NCBI RefSeq assembly: GCF_000715075.1
Contig: NC_134084.1
Coordinates: forward strand, 6,760,501-6,824,500
DNA from: Nicotiana tabacum
Taxonomy: Eukaryota; Streptophyta; Magnoliopsida; Solanales; Solanaceae
DNA length: 64,000 nucleotides
Reading direction: 5' to 3'
Shown: positions 1 through 9,440 of the stretch, piece after piece
How the letters are laid out: the number at the start of each line of letters is the position of its first letter
Numbering within the stretch: the first letter of the stretch is position 1
The notes under the pieces: model-generated
The model's input: only the letters and a program-made list of their open reading frames with translations
Told to the model about the DNA's origin: nothing
Database searches by the model: none
Program-made: the position numbers and the translations under genes

Positions 1-103
1 GGCCTCTCCATGGAAGTTGAGGTAAGACCTCATCTTGTTCTAGATCCTCTACCTCCTCCCCCGCTATCACATTACCGAGAGGGTCATTTGCATTAAGAGC
101 CAT
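1..103 (-). CDS. gag N-terminus, Athila-type gypsy element (partial, runs off window)
   Basis: A reading frame opens with ATG at 103-101 on the minus strand and stays open for 34 codons to the window edge. It begins MALNANDPLG and continues as an acidic stretch ending LPQLPWRG. It lies about 100 nt downstream of a primer binding site and an LTR in the same orientation, exactly where gag should start. The retroelement capsid protein would act in cytoplasmic virus-like particles. The Athila assignment rests on the tRNA-Asp-type primer site and is tentative; a Tat-lineage element is the alternative. The rest of the gene lies outside the window. Confidence 0.5.
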   Translation of the reverse strand, partial: MALNANDPLGNVIAGEEVEDLEQDEVLPQLPWRG

Positions 104-198
104 TGTACCTGATTTATCGACACAAACAAAATTAGTAAAAAAGAAGGAAAGAGAAGCAAAACACAATTCTAGCTACACAAATAGTCAACATCGTAAGC

Positions 199-216
199 TC
201 CCCGGCAATGGCGCCA
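199..216 (-). promoter_or_regulatory. primer binding site (tRNA-Asp type)
   Basis: On the minus strand this reads TGGCGCCATTGCCGGGGA, one base from the usual plant tRNA-Asp complement used to prime reverse transcription in Athila-type elements. It follows the LTR end after a 6-nt spacer and precedes the gag start. Confidence 0.8.
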
Positions 217-1158
217 AAAAGTTGATCGCGGCGAACTCAACCTTACACAATGGTAGGAGGAGCGGGCGCTAATACTTTTACCCGAATAGTGGTATCGGGG
301 TCAATTTCCACAGGGAGCTTGGAATGGAGTTGCGTATTTGTATAGACTAGGAATGTGTGTTTGCTCCTAATTGTACTTCTACCATTTTTTGGGTTTTTGT
401 TTAATCACTACTATTATCAACTACAAGTTTAAGCTAATTTATGCTAAAAGGGTATGTTCTAAGTTGTGATTAATATAGAAAAAGGCACTAGGGTCGTGGC
501 ATCACCTAGTTGGTTAACTAACGGGTAGAGGTTACTAATAATAGATTGACATATTTGGGATCAATGTTATAACCGTGCACATTTGTACTCACTCTCACAC
601 CTCTCGGTAGAGAGAGCGATTTTGCCCAATTGACTCTCTCGAGATCAATTGGGTAGGCCAATTAGACCAAGCAACTAGGGTTCAAGTAGGGTGATTACTC
701 TCTCGAGGTTTAACCCGTTAATTGGGACTACCATTTCTCATGGATCCACCCCAATCCCTTGTTGGGTCAATTCTGGGGTCATAGACTCTCTTTCTCAAGA
801 AAGGTCAAGACCCACTAAGCTAGAATCAATGTTTGCAACCATCAATCCTTAATTAAACCATAAAATTAACCCAAATAACAAACACCCAATATCAATCTAT
901 CAGTAAGAAGCAACACTCATTAATTACCCACACTAGGGTTGAGCCACAACCCTAGCTAATGGGTTTAGCTAGACATAATTAAAACAGAAAATGAAGAAAT
1001 AGAAGATGAAACAACCATATTAATTAATTGCTAATGCTAAACTACAATAATCTATGATGAAACTAAGCTAAAAATGCTCAAGATAGGCCAAAACATAAGT
1101 CTCACGAGTGCAACAGCTGTCAGTTGTACAAAACTTGACCTAAAAATGGTAAAATGTT

Positions 1159-1168
1159 CTATTTATAG
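1159..1168 (-). promoter_or_regulatory. TATA box of Athila-type LTR
   Basis: Minus strand CTATAAATAG, immediately downstream of the CpG-palindrome cluster and upstream of the rest of the LTR; the likely core promoter of the element. Confidence 0.65.
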
Positions 1169-1204
1169 TGGGCTGGAAAACTGGACAAAAATGCCCCGGC
1201 GAGG

Positions 1205-1645
1205 TTAGTGCGGACCGCACAAAGATGGCACGCAGCCGCACTGGATTGCTTGACCTCTGAATCTTGCTCTCTGAAAATGGTGATGCGGACTGCACAAAGT
1301 TGGGGTGCGACCGCATGAAAACTGGTGCGGACTGCACAAAGTTGTTGTGCGGCCGCATGAAAGGCTTTGCAGCTTCTCTGAACTTCACTGATGCGGGCCG
1401 CGTGACCATAGAGTGCGGCCGCATGGGGGGGAGCGTGGGCCGCATGAAGTTGGATGCGACCGCGTGGTTTGCTTCTGGAATATAATACTCTCTAAACTTA
1501 TTGGACGCGACCGCATAGCAAAATTGTGCGGCCGCATGAGTGAGACGCGGGCCGCATGAATTGGGACGCGGCCGCATGGGGCATGGCTTGTAAGTTCACA
1601 ATCTCTGAACTTCTATGGTGCGGCCGCATTACATGATGATGCGGT
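1205..1645. repeat. clustered CpG palindromes (five GCGGCCGC octamers)
   Basis: Irregular direct repeats of a word built on TGCGGCCGCAT, spaced about 20-50 bp, with variants such as GCGGACTGCAC and GCGACCGCAT. Exact GCGGCCGC occurs at 1349, 1415, 1528, 1568 and 1620. The cluster lies in LTR U3 just upstream of the TATA box, suggesting an enhancer-like module; no function is proven. Confidence 0.8.
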
Positions 1646-1855
1646 CCGCACCAAGTTCTGAACGTCTTCACTTTACTGATCTTTGGAACTTGAGCAGGGT
1701 TCACTCCAATTTGAGCCGATCTTTGACGATTTGTCACTTTATAGCTCAACTGCAATCAAGCGCAATCTGTAAGCTTTTTGGGACTATTTTGTAGCAATTT
1801 ACACTCAAAGCGCAGGCAAGTATGGGTATAAAACATGTTAAAATCCTACTTATCA

Positions 1856-2520
1856 AAGGGGCGCTGCACCAACAGGCCTATGCCTCTCATACGCCTCCCA
1901 CCTAGTGAAGCCAGCCCTAGAAAATTGAAAGGTAGTAAATGCCACACCACTGGTCTCTAGAATCCCTGCTGTACGAAGCATCCTCTGGCACTTATCCAAG
2001 AAACCCTGGGTATCCTCGCCCTCTACACCACTGAATGACGGAGGCTGGAACCTACCAAACCTCTCAAGTCGATGTTGCTCGTCGTTCGGTATAACTGGTA
2101 CCACAAACTCCTGAGCTGGTGCAATCGGCTGGGTTGGAGGTGCCCTCGGTGTCTGGAGTCCCTGCACAACCTGCTGAGGTGTGCGAGTAAAGAGAGTCTG
2201 GGTGCCTCCTCGGCCTGGGAAGTAGCTACGGCCCTAGTAACTGAGACCGCCTGAGCCAAACCAGTATACACTGATAGGATCTGAGCTAAAACCTCTTGAA
2301 GGCCTGAGATCACAATTAGCACAGCTGGTGCCTAAGCTAGTGCTGCTGCAACGTCCACAACTGGGACCTGATCGGGAACTGGGGCAGCTAGTGGATCTGC
2401 CGGTGCTGCTCTAGCTTTTCTGCCCCTGCCACGACCTCGACCGCAACCTCGGCCTCTAGTGGCCCTAGCTGGTGGTACTGGCGGTCGTCCGTCCTGCCCG
2501 GTAGCATGTGTCCTCACCAT
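1856..2520 (-). pseudogene. decayed gag N-terminal half, Tekay/Del-type chromovirus
   Basis: Starts MVRTHATGQDGRPP at 2520, followed by an RG-rich stretch (RGRGCGRGRGRGRK), the typical N-terminus of Del/Tekay gag. The frame hits a stop at about 2332, shifts frame near 2170-2200, and resumes with gag motifs (FQPPSFSGVEGEDTQGFLDK, then FTTFQ) to 1856, where the Athila-type LTR cuts it off. The FTTFQ motif is normally followed by a W-rich capsid segment; here only a degenerate version remains. It lies downstream of the tRNA-Met primer site at 2703-2715. Not functional. Confidence 0.75.
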
Positions 2521-2702
2521 CTGTGAGAGAATGGAATAACAGAAATTTAGTACTTGGATCAACAATTCGCACGACAAGAATTTCAAGAATATGAAGTTTT
2601 TCCTAAAGGTTTTGCAGCCTCTTGAGGATAAATACAGACGTCTCCGTACCGATCTGTGAGACTCTACTAAACCGGCTCATGTCGCGAGACCTATGTAACC
2701 TA

Positions 2703-2715
2703 GGCTCTGATACCA
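2703..2715 (-). promoter_or_regulatory. primer binding site (initiator tRNA-Met)
   Basis: Minus-strand TGGTATCAGAGCC, the exact complement of the initiator tRNA-Met 3' end, three bases beyond the LTR end GTCGTGACA. Confidence 0.85.
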
Positions 2716-2718
2716 ACT

Positions 2719-5576
2719 TGTCACGACCCCAAATACTGGTCGTGATGGCGCCTATCACTTACTAGGCAAGCCAACTAATCAATTAACCACAACCCTTTTC
2801 CTTTAACATTAAGCCATTTTCTAACACAAGTTTTAAATACCAAATTCATTATAAGCGTTAAGGCAACAGAAATATGCGGAAGTCAAAATAACAGGGAATC
2901 TACACAGCCCCAAACAATCTGGTGTCACAAGTCTAGAGCCTCTAATACAAGTGTGAATACCTACTACATTAATAGTCTAGAAAAATACGGAAAGATAACA
3001 AGATAGAGGGGAGAAAACAGGGCTGCGGACGCCATGCAGCTACCTTGAAATCTCCGGCAAATGCTAAAACAGCTGATAACCCTCACTCGGCTGCTTGGGC
3101 ACCTGGATCTGCACACAAGGTGCAGGGAGTAATGTGAGTACGCCAACTTAGTAAGTAACTAAAGTAAATAAGGATTGAAAGTAGTGACGAGCAGTTCAAA
3201 AAAAACATATAACTTTAAAATCGATTTCGTCATAAAATCAACATCTCCAGTTTAAAGCATTGAAATCGGGTACTTAGCAATATATCCAACAAAGGCTTAT
3301 TTAGAAGAAGGGTGAAAACATCATAACAGGGCCCCTCAGGCAAGGAATCACTCAGAATATGGCCCCTCGGGCAGCCTCTTCGTCACTCGTGACTCAACTC
3401 TCGTCACACAGTACTCACTCTCAGCATTCGGCTCATTAGTATCTCATAATAATAGAAATCATAGTAACTGCTACGGTGTGCAGCCCGATCCATAATTTAT
3501 AGTCGACTACGCTTACTGGGGTGTACAGACTCCGGAGGGGCTCCTATAGCCCAAGCGTCATACCGCTGCAGCGTGCAACCCGATCCAATATATATATTGT
3601 TGCGGCATGCAGCCCGATCCATAGCTCACATATGTACATATATCCTCACAATTTGGTTCTCAACCTCTCTCAGTCCTTAGCCTCACATCCTCTCGGGCAC
3701 AATAATAGGAATTAGGGAACTCAGCCCAAATAGTCCTCACCATTAGGAGTAGAGTAACAAAACCAGTTTTAAACATTTGAGCAGGTAAAACGTGATTGAG
3801 GATATGCTTCTAACAAGTAAAGTGAGAAAAAACAGTCAAAATGCCCCCAAGGGCGTAGTCACTACAGGACGGACCGAGTCACAATCCCTACCGGTACACG
3901 CCCACACGCTTGTCACCTAGCATGTACGCCACCGCATTTATCAAAACAAGTCAAATACCGGGGTTTTGTACTCAGTTCCAGATTTACAATGGTTACTTAC
4001 CTCAAACCGATGAAAATACTACTCTGTGGCGCCTTTGCCCCTCGAATCGGCCTCCACGCGTATCGAATCTATCCAAAATAAGAACGAGGACGTCAATATA
4101 TTCCAAGGGAACGAAGCCCAAGCTAAAACAATCAATAAATGACACAAATCCCGAAATTACCAAAACCCGACCCCCGGGCCCACGTCTCGAAATTCAGAAA
4201 TTTTTACACCAATAGATTCATTATCTTCCCACGAGTTCATACATATCAAAAGTTCAGAAATCCGACCACCAAATGGTCCTCAAATCCCAAATCAAAAGTC
4301 CAAATTTCCAAGCCCTAATTCTTCAATATTTAGCTTAAGTTCCATGATTTTCTAGGTGGAATGCACATAATAATCGAGTTTTTAATCCGAGAATCTTACC
4401 TCCCAACGATTCCCCTTGAATCTATCTTCAAGTTCCTTCAAAAATCTCCAAAAATGACCAACTATGGAGGAAATAATTCCAATCTTCGCGGACAAGACGA
4501 GTTTAAAAACATTCTGCCCAGGCATATTTTCTTCATCGCGATCGCGGGAGAACTTCGCGATCGCGAAGCACAAAACTCAGCTTCCTCAATTTTACTCTAC
4601 GCAAATGCATCAAAAGCCCTGCGAACGCGATGCCCAGGCGACTGACCTTACGTGATCGCGGACACACCTCCGCGTTCGCAATGAACAAAACCCAGCCAAG
4701 ACCCAGGTCCATTAAACTCTATGCGAACGCGACCACCTTCCCGCGTTTGCGATGAACAACCTCTCCACTCTTTGCGATCGCAAGCCAACATTCACGAACG
4801 CGAAGAACATCTAGACAGCCCCCCTCAAAAGCTTCTACACGATCGCGAGACTCCCTACGCGATCGCGAAGGACAAAATTCTGCAACAACTGAACCTGCAA
4901 TTTTCTGGAGTTTCTCAACTTCAAAATAATCCGAATGACAACCCGAAACTCACCCGAGGCCCCCGGGACCTCAACCAAAGGCACCAACATATCCTAAAAC
5001 CTTATTCAAACTTGTTCCAATCTCCAAAATACCTCAAATGACATTAAATCAACCAAAACATATCGGATTCAAGCCTATGTTTCTAAAATCTTTCGAATTC
5101 CGCTATTGATCAAAACCCTAACCAAACCACGTCCGAATGACCTGAAAATTTTCCCACATATCCCAAATGACACAACGGAACTATTGCAACTCTCAGAATT
5201 CCATTTCGACCCCTATATCAAAATCTTGCCTATCAACCTGAAATCGCCAAAATTTCAACTACGCCAATTCAAGCCTAAAACTATTCCAAACCTCCAAAAC
5301 TTTTTTCGATCACACTCCTAAGTCATAAATCACCTCCAGAAGCTAACCGAACCATCAGAACTCACATTCGAATCCTCTAACACATAAGTCAACATCCGGT
5401 TGACTTTTCCAACTTAACTTTCCTTAAAAGAGACTAAGTGTCTCAAACTTAACAAAATCATTCCGGATTCGATCCGACCAACCCGATACCACAAAACACA
5501 GATGAAAAAAGAATAAAGAAGCAGAAATGGGGGAAACAGAGCAGTAACTCATGAGACGGCTAGCTGGGTCGTTACA
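2719..5576 (-). mobile_element. 5' LTR of Tekay/Del-type chromovirus (LTR A)
   Basis: Minus-strand LTR begins TGTAACGACCC at 5576 and ends GTCGTGACA at 2719 (2858 bp), followed by a tRNA-Met primer site and gag remnant. It contains words seen in related LTRs here (GCAGCCCGATCC, CTCCGGAGGGGC) and a cluster of GCGATCGC octamers. It is inserted in a second LTR of similar family, whose sequence resumes at 5577. Reading frames inside it are short and unlike any protein. Confidence 0.8.
4538..4866. repeat. clustered GCGATCGC palindromes in LTR A
   Basis: Exact GCGATCGC at 4538, 4557, 4774 and 4859, with near-variants (GCGTTCGC, GCGAACGCGA) between them. It lies about 710-1040 nt into the minus-strand LTR. 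Confidence 0.75.
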
Positions 5577-6885
5577 GTGAGTATCCCGCCTAATCTCGAA
5601 AAAGTAGAGATGAGAGGTCGACTTCGACACTTACTAATGGTCCAATAATAATATAGTAAAAATGTGAGGAACTCATGGATTTTATAAAGCAATTATAAAC
5701 TCATAAAGCCAGATAGCAAGTAAACAACTTCTCAAATAATAATGGATGTCCAAAGATTTACTTTTCATTATCTTTATCGATTTATGTCTGGTCGGGAAAG
5801 GGAAATATCATCTTTTAAAATTCTCAGGCAAGCAATAAAAGCATGTGCAAATCATGTCGAAGTCGTACGGCCTGATCAAACATAAATGTAAAATGTGCAC
5901 TGCCGAGGGTCGAACGTCACGAACCATAGATGCATCTATTACCCCGCTCGCGAACAATATGTGTGACGCGGTCAAATATAAATAATAGAGTTACCCCACT
6001 CGTGAATCATACATGTGACGCATGTACTCGTAGATACACACATTCAAACAGTCAGTTAAGAATTCATCACGAAACGTTTATTCGAGGGAAAACAAATTCT
6101 CTTTTAATGGTTTAAGAAAATGAATTTTAATCTTTTCTAAGAAATTCTTTTACTATATCGATATGATGTAAGCAATTAAAACTATTAACATGATTACAAA
6201 TATTCCAAGTATAGAATACTTTTGGATCCAAGGCTAACCAGATTTAACATAATAGTAGCTACGCAAGGACTCTCGTCACCGCATGGGTATGTAGCCCCCA
6301 CAAATAGAAGCACATAACCAATTATTTTACCTATGGGGACAATTCCCTCTTACAAGGTTAGAAAGGAGACTCACCTCGCTCTGAAGATCCATAATCGGCT
6401 TCCAAGCCATTCCGACGACTCAAACCAATGCTCCAAAACTAGCCAATAACCGCGCAAATCTATTAATATATGCTAAAGTACTCATTATAATCCAATTTAT
6501 AATAATTCCTAACCCCGATCGAAAAGTTGACAAAAACGCCCTCGGGCCCACATGCCCGGATTCCGAAATTTTTCGAAGACAAAGTTTACCCATGACCACA
6601 CGAACTCAAATATATAATTTACTCTTAATTTCATGCCCAAAATCCTAGTCAAAATCCAAGAATACGAATTTTCTAGGTTATCCTCAAACCCCCAAATTTC
6701 TACCAATTTACATGCTAAAATCCATACATAATCAATATATTTAACTCAAGATAGGAGGGGTTAGCTTACTTTGTCGTTGATGATAAAAAACCCCACTTGA
6801 AGCTCTCCAAAATCGTCCACACCAAATGAAAATGGGAGGAAAATGATCATCTCCCGATTTTAAAAGAATACACTGCCCCAGCCCT

Positions 6886-7105
6886 TTACGCACCTGCGGT
6901 GCATAAGCCGCACCTACGACCCTCGTTTCTACAGCGCATGTGCCGCTTCTGCGGTCCAATCCGCTTCTGCAGTCTCCTCAATGCAGGTGCGCTCCCGTAT
7001 CTACGGTTAAAGCGCCGCTCCTGCGGTCCTTGCACACCTTCGTCCAAACCGCATATGCGACCCCTTGGCCGCTTCTGTGGCTCCGTACCTGCGGCCAAAA
7101 CCTCG
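6886..7105. repeat. GC-rich word cluster in LTR B
   Basis: Repeated CCGCTTCTGCGGTCC-like words in an otherwise A/T-rich LTR. Allowing for the LINE insertion, it lies about 880-1095 nt into the LTR, close to the GCGATCGC cluster position in LTR A. Confidence 0.6.
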
Positions 7106-7183
7106 TAGGTATGGTTACACCAGATATTAGCTACTTCAATCCTTCTTCAATTCCAAATTTGATTCGTTGACCATCCGAAATCC

Positions 7184-7603
7184 AAATAGATGGCCCTTGA
7201 TAGGGAATTATGGAGGTCGAGCATTAAGGTTGTAGGTTAGGGGAGAGTGTGAATATTTCTATAGCACAAGTGAGGGAGACTATCTAGTTAGGAGTTAGAC
7301 TAGGAATGTCAGTGGTCGTCTATTGATGCAGGGTTTTACCTTCTAGTTGTACTATACCAGCCATCTATTTCGTATTTCGTATCCTGTATTTCATATTTCA
7401 TATATCTTATATATTGTTGTTATTTTTATTACGCATTTTTATGGTACTAATATATCATCTCCTATTGTTTTTTTGAGCCGAGGGTCTCCTGGAAACATCC
7501 TCTCTACCCTTCGGGGTAGGGGTAAGGTCTGCGTACATAATACCCTACCCAGATCCCACTTGTGGGATTATACTGGGTCGTTGTTGTTGTTGTTGTTGTT
7601 GTT
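7184..7603 (+). mobile_element. 5'-truncated RTE-type LINE (SolRTE-like 3' end)
   Basis: A ~420-bp insertion flanked by an 18-bp duplication (GTTGACCATCCGAAATCC at 7166-7183 and 7604-7621; the first bases overlap the tail). It ends with GGTAAGGTCTGCGTACA, a GGGATTATACTGGGTCG block and a (TTG)n tail. Solanaceae RTE LINEs and TS SINEs share this 3' end. The upstream ~250 bp match no SINE tRNA head, so it is read as a LINE 3' UTR. No coding sequence remains. Confidence 0.75.
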
Positions 7604-8418
7604 GTTGACCATCCGAAATCCACCCGAGGCCCCTGGGACTCCAACCAATTCCAAAATACATTACGGACTTGCTTGAGGCCTTAAATCATATCAAACAACT
7701 CTAAAATCATGAATCGACCTCCAATCCAAGCTTAATGAACTTTAGAATTTCAAACTTCAACATTCGATGCCGAAACCCGTCAAATCACGTCTGATTGACC
7801 TCAAATTTTGCACACAGGTCATATTTGACATTATGGACCTACTCCAACTTTCGGAATTGGATTCCGACCCCAATTTCAAAAAATCCACTTCCTGTCAAAT
7901 CCCTCAAAAACCTTCAAATTTCTATCTTTAGCCAAATGACTCCAAAATGGCCCATGGACCTCCGAATTCCCTTCCGATCACGCTCCCAACACCAGAATCA
8001 CTATACGGAGCTATTCCCAGACTCGGAATCTCAAAGGACATCGATAACACTGAAATGTACTTCAACTCAAACTTATGAAATTCTTTCAAAAATGCTAACT
8101 TCCATAACATGTGCCGAAACGCTTCGGGTCTTCCAAAACCCGATCCGGACATACGCCCAAGTCCGAAATCATCATAAAAACCTGTTGGAACCTTCGAATC
8201 CCAAATCCAAGTTCATTTACTCAAAAATTCAGTTTTAATCAATTCTTCCAACTTAAAGCTTCCAAAATGAGAATTCTCTTTCCCAAATCAACTCCGAACT
8301 TCCCGGAATTCAATTCCGACCATGCGTACAAGTCATAATACCTGAAGTGAAGCTGCCTATGGCCTCAAACTGCTGAACGACACACTAGAGCCCCAAAATG
8401 ATCGGTCGAGTCATTACA

Positions 8419-8887
8419 AAAATTTTCACAACCAGACAAAGTTTTTATTTTATATTTGAACACAAGCAATTTATAGATTGAAAGTTAATCATATGATCTA
8501 GGATTTTTGTTATTTCTTGCACTTAATTTGCAATATATTACAAGTAATCACCACTAATACTAACAACACAATAAAAATACGAAATTACAATAATCATGTG
8601 TGTATATATAATAGTTTACTATACCAAGAAGTAATTCTTAAAATATTTTAATTTTTTTGCATCACTTGACATTAATATCAGCATCAGTTTTATTTAAAAT
8701 TAGAGTGCACCCGTGATCTTCAAATCCTAGATCTCCCTCTGTCCCAAAGACAATATTTCTCTAGAAAATTCTTACTTATTTTCGGTACTAGTATTTATTC
8801 TTGCGTGTTGAGTGGAGAATATTTTTTTAGTATCTTGACATTTGGCTTAATCTTATGAATAACAATATTTTTATCATAAAATTTGTA
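8419..8887. other. A/T-rich spacer, nothing recognised
   Basis: No coding potential, RNA gene or clear terminal repeats seen between LTR B and the flanking duplicated block. Confidence 0.5.
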
Positions 8888-9260
8888 AGAGGCTTTTTCT
8901 TATGATGCCACTTGGTTTAATATGATGTCTTTTCCTATCCTTTTATTATATATAGATAATACGATATATAATATATAGATACGTCCTTTAATATGACATG
9001 ATTTTTACGTTTTTTACTTCGTCCAAAATATATGTTCTTTTATTATTTTGTATAAACTTTATCAATATTTTTAGAATTTTTTTCTACATTATATGGAATA
9101 AGCAATTAGACTTTTCTTCTATTTTATTTTCGATATAAAGTTTTTATTTTTATATTTTATACTATGTGGCTTGTAATTATTTCAAATTCAGATTAGACTT
9201 CTTAAATTCAAATTCAAAAGAGTAACTAATTATTGATGATAAATAATGAATAAGTTAATT
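8888..9260 (+). repeat. A/T-rich block, left copy of a flanking duplication
   Basis: From GAGGCTTTTTCTTATG to AATAATGAATAAGT it aligns along its length, in the same orientation, with 22997-23378 on the other side of the LTR element. Shared landmarks include ACTTCGTCCAAAATATAT, CATTATATGGAATAAGCAAT and GAGTAACTAATTATT. Too long for a target-site duplication. It may be LTRs of an outer element or a recombination product. Confidence 0.7.
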
Positions 9261-9440
9261 TATTAAATTTAAATTAAAAAATAAACTATTATTAAAATTT
9301 AAATTAAAAAAACTAATATATTAACCTAATTTAAATTAAAAAAGAAACTAACTATTAACCTAATTTAAATTAAAAAAGAAACTAACTACTAACCTTACTA
9401 ACTTTGTCCTAAAATTGCCAAGTGACTTTTTATTATGTTG
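9261..9440. repeat. A/T-rich short tandem repeats
   Basis: Three or so degenerate ~34-bp units built on TAACCTAATTTAAATTAAAA. The stretch ends with CTTTTTATTATGTTG (9426-9440), a 15-mer also found at 23001-23015 beyond the 3' LTR. Confidence 0.6.

Larger units (their letters stand above)
223..1855 (-). mobile_element. 5' LTR of Athila-type Ty3/gypsy element
   Basis: In minus orientation the LTR begins TGATAAGTAGG at 1855 and ends CGCGATCA at 223, next to the primer site. Its promoter half is visible: a cluster of CpG palindromes (1205-1645) followed by a TATA box (1159-1168). It is inserted in the gag of a chromovirus (1856-2520). The second LTR and one TSD copy are outside the window. Short reading frames within it are not genes. 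Confidence 0.75.
5577..8418 (-). mobile_element. chromovirus LTR B, split by LTR A and a LINE
   Basis: Begins on the minus strand with TGTAATGACTCGACCGATC at 8418, close to the 3' LTR start at 20774 (TGTAACGACTCGACCGG). At 5577 it is broken by LTR A, so its 3' end lies beyond the window. A LINE tail occupies 7184-7603. No polypurine tract precedes 8418, which suggests a 5' or solo LTR. Reading frames such as 7795-8238 follow LTR sequence shared with 9500-9900 and are not genes. Confidence 0.65.

Noticed and set aside
1140..1577. 145-codon minus frame and overlapping frames over the GCGGCCGC cluster
   Set aside because: The frame follows the repeat words (repeated MRPH-like peptides) and spans the LTR TATA box region.
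7795..8238. 147-codon frame in LTR B
   Set aside because: The same sequence recurs, reversed and interrupted, in LTR C (9500-9900); it is LTR sequence.
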